From assembly GCF_020171285.1 (NCBI RefSeq), contig NZ_JAIUZI010000008.1, positions 124,001 to 188,000 on the forward strand: a stretch of DNA of 64,000 bases. Direction: 5' to 3'. The notes under the pieces are model-generated. The model worked only from the letters and a program-made list of their open reading frames with translations. It searched no databases and was not told where the DNA came from. Source of the DNA: Seohaeicola saemankumensis (GTDB lineage: Bacteria > Pseudomonadota > Alphaproteobacteria > Rhodobacterales > Rhodobacteraceae). Both the position numbers and the translations under genes were made by a program. This document shows, in pieces, positions 39,374 to 48,003 of this stretch (position 1 is the first letter of the stretch; the number at the start of each line of letters is the position of its first letter).

Positions 39374-39679
39374 TCATGTAAGGGCGGCCAGGTTCGGCCG
39401 GGTCGCCTGCATCAGGCCGGCTTCGCCCATGATGGCGATCAACACGTCCAGATGACGCGGGAGCGAATAGCCCGCGTCGTCATCGACGCGCATGTCGTTC
39501 AGCCCCCGTTCCAGTTCCATCAACCGCATCAGGGCCGCGCCGGGGCGCGGCAGCTGGCCGTAGCCCAGCAGGCGCTGCAGGTGGCGGTCGCGCCGGTATT
39601 CGCGTGCGCCCAGCCGGGCGGCGCGGATCAGAAGGCGCGGGCGGTGAATGTCGCGAAGCATGCTCAGAACGTCCTGCAT
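39374..39679 (-). CDS. DUF6477 family protein
   Basis: 101 residues, cytoplasmic, Arg-rich helical protein: MLRDIHRPRLLIRAARLGAREYRR, LMELERGLNDMR, YSLPRHLDVLIAIMGEA. This matches the small Rhodobacterales family DUF6477 as I remember it. A GGGAG site precedes the ATG at 39679. It is divergent from the DUF6456 gene, and the 241-bp gap has two CtrA-like boxes. No biochemical role known. Confidence 0.7.
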   Translation of the reverse strand: MQDVLSMLRDIHRPRLLIRAARLGAREYRRDRHLQRLLGYGQLPRPGAALMRLMELERGLNDMRVDDDAGYSLPRHLDVLIAIMGEAGLMQATRPNLAALT

Positions 39680-39771
39680 GACGATCTCCCTTGTTATCGA
39701 TCAGGTCTGATCCGCACCATTGCACAACCTAAGCGGGTGTTGCGGGTTGGCGTCATACAGCGTTCGTTGAT

Positions 39772-39786
39772 TTAAGAACAGTTTAT
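39772..39786. promoter_or_regulatory. CtrA-like box (TTAA-N7-TTAT)
   Basis: TTAA (39772-39775) and TTAT (39783-39786) with seven bases between; one mismatch from consensus. It is in the DUF6477/DUF6456 divergent gap. Confidence 0.35.
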
Positions 39787-39820
39787 GATTTGGAAACAAT
39801 GATTGATAAGCCGGCAGATT

Positions 39821-39835
39821 TTAACCAACGCGTAA
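39821..39835. promoter_or_regulatory. CtrA-like box (TTAA-N7-GTAA)
   Basis: TTAA (39821-39824) and GTAA (39832-39835) with seven bases between; 86 bp before the DUF6456 gene start. One mismatch from consensus, the same GTAA variant as at the ctrA gene. Confidence 0.4.
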
Positions 39836-39920
39836 CCAATTCCCGCATAGGTTGTGGATATGTCGTGGGATAACTGCTGGAAAACTGGGTCAGCCTTGGT
39901 GCCATTAGGGAAACGACTGG

Positions 39921-41069
39921 ATGAATGAATTGCTGGCAAATACCGTGCCCGGATGGGTGCCCGAGGGCGCGCGGCGCTATCTCGCACATACCGAAGCGGG
40001 CCGCCCGATCCGGGATCTGGCGCGGATGGCGGGGTGCCATGCCTCGACCGTGCTGCGCCAGATTCGCCGCATCGAGATGCGCCGCGATGACCCGCTGGTG
40101 GATGCGGCCCTGACGGCATTGGCCCAAGCCCATTTCCCACCTATGACCCGCCCGGCGGCTGCAGCAGGGCCGGGGACGGACAAATCTGAGGAGCCTGCCA
40201 AGATGACTGTGACCGCGTCTGATCGCGATGATACGCCCGATGCCGCCACGCTTGAGCGCGAAGGGGCGCGTATCCTGCGCAGACTATGCGAAAGCGGCGC
40301 CGTGCTGGCGGTTGCCGAGGACATGGACAAGGCCGTGGTGGTGCGCGATCAGGCCGGTGGGGTCAGCACCCGCACCGCGGTCGTGGATTGCGCGGTGGCC
40401 CAGGCGATGGCGCTGCAGGACTGGATTGCCTGTGCCAAGCCGGGTCGGATCAGCCGCTATCACATCACGGCGGGTGGGCGCGCCGCGCTGAGCCGGATCC
40501 TGGCCGAGGCGGAAAACCGCGCCAGGACCCGGAGCGACGGCGGCTTTGCCGAGGCGCAGGCCGGGTTCACGCCGGCATCGGCCGAGCGGGCGGGACAGGG
40601 CGAGGAGGAGACGGCGCCCCGGCGGGTGCGCTATTCCTCGACCGAGAGCCCGCTGGTGGCGCTGGCGCGCCGCCGCGATCGCGATGGCCAGCCGTTTCTG
40701 GACAACACGCTGGTGCGGGCCGGCGAACGGCTGCGCGAGGATTTCGAACTGTCGCAGATGGCGCCGAGCGTGACGCAGAACTGGGACCGGTTCCTGACCG
40801 GCGGCGGGCGTTCGTCGCAGCTGCCGGAGGTGGCGGTCGGGTCGGGGTCGTCGGGCGCGCGGGACCGGGTGGCGCGGGCGCTGGCGGATCTGGGACCGGG
40901 GCTGAGCGATGTGGCGCTGCGCTGTTGCTGCTACCTTGAGGGGCTGGAAACCGCCGAGAAACGTATGGGCTGGTCGGCGCGGTCGGGCAAGATCGTGCTG
41001 CGCATCGCGCTGCAGCGGCTGAAACGCCACTACGAGGGGCCGGCGGCGGCGGATCGCATGATCGGCTAG
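39921..41069 (+). CDS. helix-turn-helix protein with DUF6456 domain
   Basis: 382 residues. Residues about 20-55 (GRPIRDLARMAGCHASTVLRQIRRIE) form a helix-turn-helix. The C-terminal 120 residues include SPLVALARRRDRDGQPFLDN, VRAGERLREDFELSQM and CCCYLEGLETAEKRMGWSARSG, the DUF6456 block; this part ends in another helix (KIVLRIALQRLKRHY). I infer a DNA-binding regulator specific to Rhodobacterales and relatives. It faces the DUF6477 gene with CtrA-like boxes between. Confidence 0.8.
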   Translation: MNELLANTVPGWVPEGARRYLAHTEAGRPIRDLARMAGCHASTVLRQIRRIEMRRDDPLVDAALTALAQAHFPPMTRPAAAAGPGTDKSEEPAKMTVTASDRDDTPDAATLEREGARILRRLCESGAVLAVAEDMDKAVVVRDQAGGVSTRTAVVDCAVAQAMALQDWIACAKPGRISRYHITAGGRAALSRILAEAENRARTRSDGGFAEAQAGFTPASAERAGQGEEETAPRRVRYSSTESPLVALARRRDRDGQPFLDNTLVRAGERLREDFELSQMAPSVTQNWDRFLTGGGRSSQLPEVAVGSGSSGARDRVARALADLGPGLSDVALRCCCYLEGLETAEKRMGWSARSGKIVLRIALQRLKRHYEGPAAADRMIG

Positions 41070-41123
41070 ACCCGGGACCTTGTGTCACCGGGCCCGCTAT
41101 GGCGGACCCGGTGTCGGTTGGAA

Positions 41124-41672
41124 TCAGGCGGCGGCGCCCTTTGCGGCGTCGACCAGATAGGCCATCAGGGTTTCGGGCGAGGATTCGCCATAAGGATCCT
41201 CGGGGCAGTTGTCCATCAGGCCGGGTTCCTCGAACCAGGCCTCGACGACGCCGTCATTGACCACGGCGGCATAGCGCCAGGACCGCATACCAAAACCCAG
41301 ATTGTCCTTGTCCACCAGCATGCCCATCTTGCGGGTGAATTCGCCGGAGCCGTCGGGGATCACGGCGACGTTTTCCAGCCTCTGATCCTGCGCCCATTTG
41401 TTCATGACAAAGCTGTCGTTGACCGACATGCAGTAGATCGCGTCGATGCCGAGACCGGCAAAATCGGCGTAGCCCTTTTCGAACCCGGGCAGCTGATAGG
41501 TGGAGCAGGTCGGCGTGAAGGCGCCCGGCAGCGAGAACAGGATCACGCGTTTGCCGGCAAAATAGTCGGTGGTGGTCTTGTCTTCCCAGCGGAACGGGTT
41601 GGGGCCGCCGACGGCCTCGTCGCGGACGCGGGTGTGGAAGGTGACGGTGGGCAGTTTTGCTCCGGCTTTCAT
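41124..41672 (-). CDS. peroxiredoxin (Prx5-like)
   Basis: 182 residues. The peroxidatic Cys is Cys56 in SLPGAFTPTCSTYQLPGFE, the Prx5 active-site signature; further blocks are GIDAIYCMSVNDSFVMNKW and GFGMRSWRYAAVVNDG. It reduces hydroperoxides with electrons from glutathione/glutaredoxin or thioredoxin. AGGAG precedes the ATG. It is convergent with the DUF6456 gene. The gap upstream contains a 159-bp repeat copy. Confidence 0.93.
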   Translation of the reverse strand: MKAGAKLPTVTFHTRVRDEAVGGPNPFRWEDKTTTDYFAGKRVILFSLPGAFTPTCSTYQLPGFEKGYADFAGLGIDAIYCMSVNDSFVMNKWAQDQRLENVAVIPDGSGEFTRKMGMLVDKDNLGFGMRSWRYAAVVNDGVVEAWFEEPGLMDNCPEDPYGESSPETLMAYLVDAAKGAAA

Positions 41673-41864
41673 GTCAGGCTCCTGAAGGGTTGGGGATCGG
41701 CCCGAGGATTAGGGCGATTCCGGACCGGCTTCAACGGTGGAAATGCTGCGGTTGCAGTATTTATGGAGGGTCCGGAAACATATAAAAATCATGTGCCTAT
41801 TTGGTGGTCTTGTTGCCGGTTTTGCTGTCGCGGCATGATCCGACCGCGCCTGCGGCGGGCGGGC

Positions 41865-42023
41865 AAGGGGGCGCTGCCCCCTCTTGGCCTGCGGCCAATT
41901 CACCCCAGGAGTATTTGCCGAAGAGATGAAGGGGCGCGCGGGCGCAGCGCGTGGGTTTACCCGCGCGCTGCTGGGCCCAACCGGGCGAGGGGCATCTTTG
42001 ATGCCGTGAGGCCGGGCGGGAGC
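41865..42023 (+). repeat. dispersed structured repeat, copy A
   Basis: About 159 bp, matched at 44145-44299. It starts with the perfect hairpin AGGGGGC-GCT-GCCCCCT, then a GGAGTATTTG-type motif, a GC palindrome-like stretch (GCGCGTGGGTTTACCCGCGCGC in two halves) and the hairpin GGCATC-TTT-GATGCC. The last ~90 bp are almost identical between copies. It sits between the start of the peroxiredoxin gene and the stop of the Lys/Ala-rich ORF; there is no gene in 41673-42061. Confidence 0.8.
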
Positions 42024-42061
42024 GCCTGGGTCAGGCGGGGCGCGGGCGGGATCAAGCGGGA

Positions 42062-42973
42062 TCAGGCGGGGGTGCTGGCCAGCCTGGCCTTGGCTTGGGC
42101 GTGCGCCTTGGCGGTTTGCTTGTGGGTTTTCAGGATGCCGGTGATGGCGCGCTTGATCTTGGCGGCGTCGGGGGCGGCCTTGATCAGGGCGGCGCCTTTT
42201 TTGCTGGCGTCGGCATATTGCTTGGCCAGATCGTCGAGCGCCTGCATGGCGGCATCGGCCTTGGTGCCCTCGGCGGCGGCGGATTTGGGATCCTTGGCCA
42301 GTTTGGTCAGCGCGGCGGCCTGGTGTTTCTCGACAAGTTTGGCATGGTTGTCGGCCGCCTTGGTGTTGGCCTCCAGCGTCTTGGGATCGAGCAGGTCCTT
42401 GAGCGCGGTTTCCTTTTTCGAGGGGCTGTTCTGCTTGGTGGCTTTCTTGAACAGCGCCTCGCAGAGGCGGGCGAAATTGGCGCCATAGAGCAGTTCCGAG
42501 GCGGTCAGGCTGCCCTCGATCTTGTTGATCGCTTCGATCACCTCGGTCTGCGCCTTGGCGTCCTTGAGGAAGGCGGTGTTTTCCCTGGTGTTCAGGGTGG
42601 CGGCGTTTTTCTTCATCTCCTTGCCGAGATCGGATTTGAGCTGCCGCGCCTCCTTGCAGAGCGCCGCCGCCGGGTCGCAGTAGTCGCTGAGCGCCTTGAC
42701 CTTGGCGCGGTGGGTTTCGGAAGCTTTCTTGAACGTGCCGAGGGCGGTTTTGACCTTGGGATCCTTGGCGAACTCTGCCAGCTTCTTGCCGGTCGCGCCG
42801 GCCTTGGCGGCGGCTTCGATGGCCTCGGTAAAGCTGTCTTCGGCCTTCCAGGCCAGGGCGACGGCGTCCTTGACCGCTTTCCTGCGCTTCTCCGCCTCCT
42901 TCAGGTCCAGCTTGCGCAGCCTTGGCTGCAGCTTTTCGAATCCGGTTTTGGCCTTGTCCCATTGCTTGGTCAT
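42062..42973 (-). CDS. Lys/Ala-rich helical protein of unknown function
   Basis: 303 residues from the ATG at 42973 with GGAGGAG upstream. The frame stays open far past this ATG but only as antisense to lipA. The protein is almost wholly Ala, Lys, Glu and Leu, with repeated coiled-coil-like helices (QWDKAKTGFEKLQPRLRKLD, AKAGATGKKLAEFAKD, KTHKQTAKAHAQAKARL). No signal peptide or membrane segment. Only two Cys-containing spots (YCDPAAALC, RLC). I recognise no family. It lies between the two repeat copies. Confidence 0.6.
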   Translation of the reverse strand: MTKQWDKAKTGFEKLQPRLRKLDLKEAEKRRKAVKDAVALAWKAEDSFTEAIEAAAKAGATGKKLAEFAKDPKVKTALGTFKKASETHRAKVKALSDYCDPAAALCKEARQLKSDLGKEMKKNAATLNTRENTAFLKDAKAQTEVIEAINKIEGSLTASELLYGANFARLCEALFKKATKQNSPSKKETALKDLLDPKTLEANTKAADNHAKLVEKHQAAALTKLAKDPKSAAAEGTKADAAMQALDDLAKQYADASKKGAALIKAAPDAAKIKRAITGILKTHKQTAKAHAQAKARLASTPA

Positions 42974-43165
42974 CGCGCGCCGCTCCTCCTGCAAGGTGGT
43001 GGTGAAACCGAGTATCCGCAATCGCGGCGCGGTCTGGCAAGGGGCTTGGCGACCTGCGCCGATATGCGCCCCCTGCAGGCCGGCCATTCCGCGCATTCGG
43101 GGCAGACAAATCCGCGTTCCGGGGTTATGTACCTTGCGTAACGTCACACACCGCCAGGAAGCCCC

Positions 43166-44119
43166 ATGTCGCGCGATCTGAAAATTCCCCAGCAACGGCA
43201 CCCGGAGAAGGCCCATCGCCCGGACAATGCCCAGCCGAAGAAACCGTCGTGGATCCGCGTCAAGGCGCCGGGCGGCAAGGGCTATGCCGATACCCACAAG
43301 ATCATGCGCGACAACGGGCTGGTCACCGTCTGTGAAGAGGCCGGCTGCCCCAATGTCGGCGAATGCTGGAGCCAGGGCCACGCCACCATGATGATCATGG
43401 GCGAGATCTGTACCCGCGGCTGCACCTTCTGCAACATTGCCACCGGCAAGCCGGACACGCTGGATGCGTTTGAGCCGGGGCGGGTGGCCCATGCGGTGGA
43501 AAAACTGGGGCTGAACCATGTGGTGATCACCAGCGTCGACCGCGACGATCTGGACGACGGCGGCGCCGATCATTTTGCCCAGACCATCCGCGCGGTGCGG
43601 CACCGGTCGCCATCGACCACGATCGAGATCCTGACGCCGGATTTCCTGAAATGCGATCCTTCGGTGCTGGAAGTGGTGGTCGAGGCGCGGCCGGACGTGT
43701 TTAACCACAACCTGGAAACGGTGCCGGGGCTCTATCCGACGGTGCGGCCGGGCGCGCGGTATTTCCATTCGCTGAGGCTGTTGCAGCGGGTCAAGGAAAT
43801 GGACCCGATGCTGTTCACCAAATCCGGCATCATGGTCGGCCTGGGCGAGGATGAACAGGCGGTGCGGCAGGTGATGGACGACATGCGCGCGGCGGATGTG
43901 GATTTCCTGACCATCGGCCAGTACCTGCAGCCGACGCCGAAACACCACCGGGTGGACCGTTTCGTGACGCCCGAGGAGTTTGCCGCCTACGAAAAGGCGG
44001 CTTATGGCAAGGGGTTCCTGATGGTCTCGGCGACGCCGCTGACGCGGTCGTCCTACCACGCGGGTGACGATTTTGCCCGGCTGCGCGCGGCGCGGCAGGC
44101 GAAGGTGAGCCGCAGCTAA
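43166..44119 (+). CDS. lipA: lipoyl synthase LipA
   Basis: 317 residues. LipA inserts sulfur at C6 and C8 of protein-bound octanoate. Radical-SAM cluster Cys82-Cys86-Cys89 in CTRGCTFC; auxiliary cluster Cys56, Cys61, Cys67 in [14 protein letters not shown]; the C-terminal [10 protein letters not shown] holds the family Ser ligand. AGGAAG precedes the ATG. No lipB is nearby. The repeat copy B begins 25 bp after its stop. Confidence 0.97.
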   Translation: MSRDLKIPQQRHPEKAHRPDNAQPKKPSWIRVKAPGGKGYADTHKIMRDNGLVTVCEEAGCPNVGECWSQGHATMMIMGEICTRGCTFCNIATGKPDTLDAFEPGRVAHAVEKLGLNHVVITSVDRDDLDDGGADHFAQTIRAVRHRSPSTTIEILTPDFLKCDPSVLEVVVEARPDVFNHNLETVPGLYPTVRPGARYFHSLRLLQRVKEMDPMLFTKSGIMVGLGEDEQAVRQVMDDMRAADVDFLTIGQYLQPTPKHHRVDRFVTPEEFAAYEKAAYGKGFLMVSATPLTRSSYHAGDDFARLRAARQAKVSRS

Positions 44120-44144
44120 GGGCTGCGCTCTTGGCGGGGCGCGG

Positions 44145-44299
44145 AAGGGGGCGCTGCCCCCTCGGCCTGGGCGGCCTCACCCCCGGAGTATTTTGAAAGA
44201 GATGAAAGGGCGCGCGGGCGCAGCGCGTGGGTTTACCCGCGCGCTGCCGGGCCCAACCGGGCGAGGGGCATCTTTGATGCCGTGAGGCCGGGCGGGAGC
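44145..44299 (+). repeat. dispersed structured repeat, copy B
   Basis: About 155 bp matching 41865-42023 in the same orientation. The terminal ~90 bp (from the GCGCGCGGGCGCAGCGCG area to GGCGGGAGC) differ at about one position; the 5' part is more diverged, with GGAGTATTTTG in place of GGAGTATTTG. It fills the gap between the convergent ends of lipA and the diheme cytochrome gene. Confidence 0.8.
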
Positions 44300-44312
44300 C
44301 TTTGCGGGCGGG

Positions 44313-45206
44313 TCAGCCTTCGGGGGCGGGCAGGGTCTTGAGATAGGCGGCGATGGCGGCGCGGTCGGAGGCGGGGAGCTGGCCGGTGTTGATCACCACG
44401 CTGGCCATGTGGCCGCCGGCGGCGTCGAAATCGGGGGTGAAGCCGGTTTCCAGGTAGTAGGCGATGTCGGATTCGGACCAGTCCAGCTGCGACGGGCTGA
44501 TGCCGGGGATCTTGCCCTTGCCGTCGGGGGTGGGGGCGCCGGTGAGCCAGACGTCGCGTTGCAGCCCGCCGAAGCGGTCGCGCGGGGTGTGGCATTCGCC
44601 GCAGTGGCCGGGGCCTTCAACCAGGTAGCGGCCGCGTTGCTGTTCCGGGGTCAGATCGCCGGCAAGCATCCAGTCTTCGGTGGCGTAGAGGTGTTTCCAG
44701 AGCCCCAGGCCGCGCCGGATGGTGAAGGGGAAGGAGATCTCGTGCGGCAGGCTGGGGGTGTCGGTTGCCGGCAGGGTGGCGAGATAGGCGTGCAGGTCGG
44801 TCACGTCCTGGGCCGTGACATGCACGTAGGAGGTATAGGGGAAGGCCGGGTAGTAATGCGCGCCCTCGGGTGAGACGCCGCGCAGCATGGCGTTGGCCAG
44901 ATCCATCGCCGACCATGTGCCGATGCCATGGGTCGGGTCGGGCGAGATATTGGGGGCGAGGAAGGTGCCGAAGGGGCTGGGGAAACGCTGGCCGCCTGCC
45001 AGGACCAGCCGCGCCTCGTCTTTGGCATCGGGGGCGGCGTGGCAGGAGGCGCAGCCGCCGGCAAGAAACACCTGTTCTCCGCGCGCCGCGTCACCGGTGA
45101 GCCCGGCCAGCGCGTCATCGGCCAGCCGGTCTGGCCGGGTCAGCAGCCAGAAGGTGGCGAGGCCCGCAAGGCCGAGGGCGATGATCCAGCGAAAGAGCGG
45201 CGGCAT
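44313..45206 (-). CDS. membrane-anchored diheme c-type cytochrome
   Basis: 297 residues. One N-terminal membrane helix (about 6-23), then two heme-binding sites CASCH (52-56) and CGECH (201-205). The spacing and the TSYVHVTAQDVTDLHAYLATLP block match the diheme cytochromes that serve alcohol/aldehyde dehydrogenases (FdhB/AdhB-like). The redox partner is not in the window. It is second in a two-gene unit behind the cytochrome c' gene, 74 bp away. AGGATCACC precedes the ATG. Confidence 0.9.
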   Translation of the reverse strand: MPPLFRWIIALGLAGLATFWLLTRPDRLADDALAGLTGDAARGEQVFLAGGCASCHAAPDAKDEARLVLAGGQRFPSPFGTFLAPNISPDPTHGIGTWSAMDLANAMLRGVSPEGAHYYPAFPYTSYVHVTAQDVTDLHAYLATLPATDTPSLPHEISFPFTIRRGLGLWKHLYATEDWMLAGDLTPEQQRGRYLVEGPGHCGECHTPRDRFGGLQRDVWLTGAPTPDGKGKIPGISPSQLDWSESDIAYYLETGFTPDFDAAGGHMASVVINTGQLPASDRAAIAAYLKTLPAPEG

Positions 45207-45280
45207 GGTGATCCTGTCTCCGATAGGGATGCGGGCCCCGGCGGGTGCCGGAGCCTGCAGGTCTCATGCGCGATAATGGC

Positions 45281-45760
45281 TCAGCTTTCTTCGGCGCGAT
45301 AGGGTTTGTGGCAGCCGCCGCAGGCCTTGCCGACGTCGCCGATGGCGCCGCGCAGCGCGTCGAGGTCGGTGCCGGCGACATCCGCCAGCGTGGCTGCGGC
45401 CTCGCTCATCGCCTTGGATTTCTCGACGATGTCGGGGTATTTCTCCCAGATCGCGGGCAGGGCGCGGGTGCCGTCGACGGCGCTGTTGTCAGACCCCTGC
45501 GGCCAGGCGGCGGCCATCGACATGGTGCTGAGCTTGGCCAGGTTCTCGGCGGCGCCGGCGGCTGTTTCGGCGTTGTATTCCATTTCGCCCTTGGCCATGG
45601 CGCCCAGCATGCCGAGGTTGAAGGCGTAGAGCTTCATCTGCGACTGGCGCGCCTTGATCGCGGCGTCAAAGGGGCCGGCGCCGTGGCTGCCGGCAACGGC
45701 GAGACCGGCGATCAGGGCGAGGCCCGCGGCGGGGATGGTGGCTTTCTTGAATGGGGACAT
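45281..45760 (-). CDS. cytochrome c' (cytc_2 family)
   Basis: 159 residues with a signal peptide (ATIPAAGLALIAGLAVAGSHG), then a four-helix bundle and a C-terminal heme motif CGGCH (147-151) followed by KPYR, as in cytochrome c'. These periplasmic proteins bind NO and CO with high-spin heme. The distal ligand area and heme ligand layout were not checked. The start at 45760 has AGGAGG upstream. It is divergent from a LysR gene and precedes the diheme cytochrome. Confidence 0.9.
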   Translation of the reverse strand: MSPFKKATIPAAGLALIAGLAVAGSHGAGPFDAAIKARQSQMKLYAFNLGMLGAMAKGEMEYNAETAAGAAENLAKLSTMSMAAAWPQGSDNSAVDGTRALPAIWEKYPDIVEKSKAMSEAAATLADVAGTDLDALRGAIGDVGKACGGCHKPYRAEES

Positions 45761-45806
45761 GGCTACCTCCTGGAACAAAGTGACTAGGCGTCAACCTTAC
45801 CTGTGT

Positions 45807-45830
45807 GCAATTCTGGGGCCATTCGCAATT
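45807..45830. promoter_or_regulatory. direct repeat GCAATT(T)CTG, candidate LysR operator
   Basis: GCAATT at 45807-45812 and 45825-45830, each followed by (T)CTG, 18 bp apart, in the divergent gap between the cytochrome c' and LysR genes. Its role as an operator is inferred from its place. Confidence 0.3.
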
Positions 45831-45852
45831 TCTGCATTGGGACTATCGAAAA

Positions 45853-46713
45853 ATGCACAGCACGAACTGGGACGACATGCGATTTGTGCTGGCGGTCGTC
45901 GATGCCGGGACGGTGTCGGGCGCGGCGCGCAGGCTGGGGGTGAACCATGCCACGGTTCTGCGCCGGATCGCGGCCTTTGAGGCGCGCCACGGGGCGCAGG
46001 TGTTTGAGCGCACGGCGCAGGGGTACGTGGTGCGCCCGGACCGGCTGCGGGTGATCGAGGCAGCGGAGGAGGTGAGCCGGGCGGCGGCGGCGGTGGACCG
46101 GCTGATGTCGGGGCTGGATGCGCCGCTGACGGGCGACGTGCGGATCACCTCGACCGACTCCCTGTGTCAGGGTCTTTTGCCCGAGGTCATCGGAGATTTG
46201 CACAAATCCTTGCCGGAGCTGAGAATTTCGCTGATCTGTGCGAATGCCCACCTGAACCTGTCGCGGCTTGAGGCGCAGGTGACGGTGCGCCCCGCCGACA
46301 AGCTGGGCGAGGGGCTGACCGGCGATCTGGCCTGCCACATGGGCATGGCGGTCTATGCCGCGCCGGAGGGGGCGGAGGGCTGGCTGGGTTTTGGTGGCAC
46401 GCTGGCCCGGTCGCGCCCGGCGGGCTGGCTGGAGGAGCAGGTGGCGGGCGGCACCTATGCCGCCGTGGCCGACAGTTTCCCGGTGCTGCGCGAATTGGTG
46501 GCGGCGGGCGTCGGGCGGGCGGTGCTGCCCTGTTTCATCGCCGATGGCGACCCGCGCCTGCGCCGGTTGGCCGACCTGCCGGTGGATCGCGCGGTGCCGG
46601 TCTGGGTTGCCTGTCACGAAGATTTGATCGCCGTGCCGCGCCTCAGCGCGGTGCGGCACGCGTTGCTGGAGGCGCTGGGCGCGCGGCAGGCGCGGCTGAT
46701 GGGCGGCGGCTAG
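45853..46713 (+). CDS. LysR family transcriptional regulator
   Basis: 286 residues. N-terminal winged helix WDDMRFVLAVVDAGTVSGAARRLGVNHATVLRRIAAFEARHG with GxQVFERT-type wing; then a periplasmic-binding-like effector domain. The start at 45853 gives MHSTNWDDMRF. It is divergent from the cytochrome c' gene, its likely target. The end overlaps by 4 bp the end of the convergent 63-residue membrane protein gene. Confidence 0.9.
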   Translation: MHSTNWDDMRFVLAVVDAGTVSGAARRLGVNHATVLRRIAAFEARHGAQVFERTAQGYVVRPDRLRVIEAAEEVSRAAAAVDRLMSGLDAPLTGDVRITSTDSLCQGLLPEVIGDLHKSLPELRISLICANAHLNLSRLEAQVTVRPADKLGEGLTGDLACHMGMAVYAAPEGAEGWLGFGGTLARSRPAGWLEEQVAGGTYAAVADSFPVLRELVAAGVGRAVLPCFIADGDPRLRRLADLPVDRAVPVWVACHEDLIAVPRLSAVRHALLEALGARQARLMGGG

Positions 46714-46901
46714 AAGTTGCCCAGCGGCACGCCGCGGCGGGGCATCCGTTCGGTGGTGGCCCAGTCGGGCCACCAGCCCATCCACTCCAGCCCGACGATC
46801 ACCAGGCAGATCGCCACCACGGCAAACACCAGCTTGACCCGCCGGGGCGACGGCGGGTTCTGGGCCCAGCGTTTCATCCTGAGCAGCCAGTTGGGGTTCA
46901 T
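46710..46901 (-). CDS. small conserved membrane protein
   Basis: 63 residues: a basic N-terminus [21 protein letters not shown], one membrane helix ([23 protein letters not shown]), and a short polar tail. The ATG overlaps the hpt stop (ATGA), so it is translated behind hpt. I believe similar ORFs occur behind hpt in other Rhodobacteraceae, from memory only. Function unknown. Confidence 0.7.
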   Translation of the reverse strand: MNPNWLLRMKRWAQNPPSPRRVKLVFAVVAICLVIVGLEWMGWWPDWATTERMPRRGVPLGNF

Positions 46902-47437
46902 GGGGTGAACCGGACCTTGCCAATATAGGGCAGATTGCGGTTGCGCTGGGCAAAGTCGATGCCATAGCCCACAACGAATTCATCGGGGATCTCGAACCCG
47001 ATCCAGTCGGCGCGGATGTCGACTTCGCGCCGCGAGGGTTTGTCGAGCAGGGCGATGGATTTCATCCGCGCCGGTTTGCGGCTGCGCAGCAGGCCCAGCA
47101 CGTGGCGCAGGGTGTAACCGGTGTCGACGATATCCTCGACCACCAGCACGTCGCGCCCTTCTATCGCGCCGCGCAGGTCCTTGAGAATGCGCACCTCGCG
47201 GCTGCTTTCGGTGCTGTCGCCGTAAGAGGAGGCCTCGAGGAAATCGACCTCGATCGGCAGGTCCAGCTCGCGCACCAGGTCGGCGATGAAGACGAAGCTG
47301 CCGCGCAGCAGGCCGACGACCACCAGCTTGTCAGTATCGCGGAATTCGGCGGTGATTTCGCGGCACAGCTCTTCGAGCCGTGCGGCGATCGCCTTGGCCG
47401 AAATCATTTCGTCGATGACATATGGACGCTCTGGCAT
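46898..47437 (-). CDS. hpt: hypoxanthine phosphoribosyltransferase
   Basis: 179 residues. Purine salvage from hypoxanthine (and guanine) with PRPP. The PRPP loop is [15 protein letters not shown] with the paired acids, and [33 protein letters not shown] and [17 protein letters not shown] are family blocks. The ATG at 47437 has AAGGGGAA upstream. It is followed by the overlapping small membrane protein gene. Confidence 0.95.
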   Translation of the reverse strand: MPERPYVIDEMISAKAIAARLEELCREITAEFRDTDKLVVVGLLRGSFVFIADLVRELDLPIEVDFLEASSYGDSTESSREVRILKDLRGAIEGRDVLVVEDIVDTGYTLRHVLGLLRSRKPARMKSIALLDKPSRREVDIRADWIGFEIPDEFVVGYGIDFAQRNRNLPYIGKVRFTP

Positions 47438-47511
47438 CGGTTCCCCTTGATCTTTTGGCCCAACCATACGACATGACGCGCCACTGTCATCAAGGAAACG
47501 CCCCAAGCCGC

Positions 47512-47955
47512 ATGCCGTCCCACTCGGAAACCCGCGAACTGCCCTACACGGCGCAGCAGATGTATGACCTGGTGGCCGATGTGGCGCGCTATCCGCAGTT
47601 CCTGCCGTGGTGTGCGGCGGCGCGGGTGCGGCGGACCTATCCGCAGGGCGCGGCGACGGTGATGGAGGCGGATCTGGTGATCAGCTTCAAGGTGTTCCGC
47701 GAGAAGTTCGGCAGCCGGGTGACGCTGTGGCCCGAGGACGGGCGGATCGATACCGAGTATCTGGACGGGCCGTTCAAGTACCTGAAATCGCACTGGGAGT
47801 TCCGCGAGGCCGAGGGCGGCTGTGCGGTGTCGTTCTTTGTCGATTTCGAGTTCCGCAACGCGATCCTGCAGAAGGTGATCGGCGTGGTGTTCAACGAGGC
47901 GATGAACCGGATCGTGCGCGCGTTCGAGGCGCGGGCCAAAGAGCTGTACGGATAA
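47512..47955 (+). CDS. COQ10/RatA-like START-domain protein
   Basis: 147 residues of the SRPBCC fold. The N-terminus [31 protein letters not shown] and the end [26 protein letters not shown] are family-typical. Mitochondrial COQ10 binds ubiquinone; the bacterial RatA name comes from a proposed toxin, though no antitoxin (RatB) is next to this gene. I favour a quinone-binding role. It is convergent with amtB. Confidence 0.88.
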   Translation: MPSHSETRELPYTAQQMYDLVADVARYPQFLPWCAAARVRRTYPQGAATVMEADLVISFKVFREKFGSRVTLWPEDGRIDTEYLDGPFKYLKSHWEFREAEGGCAVSFFVDFEFRNAILQKVIGVVFNEAMNRIVRAFEARAKELYG

Positions 47956-47981
47956 AAAACGGGCCCCGCGATGGGGGCCCG
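47954..47981 (-). terminator. Rho-independent terminator of amtB
   Basis: An 8-bp perfect stem (CGGGCCCC/GGGGCCCG) with a short loop; on the minus strand it is followed by six T residues. It lies between the convergent COQ10-type and amtB stops and could end both. Confidence 0.85.
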
Positions 47982-48003
47982 CCTGATGCGATATGGGGCT
48001 GGA

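Noticed and set aside
42974..44059. Long open extension of the Lys/Ala-rich ORF antisense to lipA
   Set aside because: A high-GC shadow of lipA; a strong ribosome site at 42973 sets the start.
47512..47955. RatA toxin of a toxin-antitoxin pair
   Set aside because: No RatB-like partner is adjacent; the COQ10-type START protein reading is safer.
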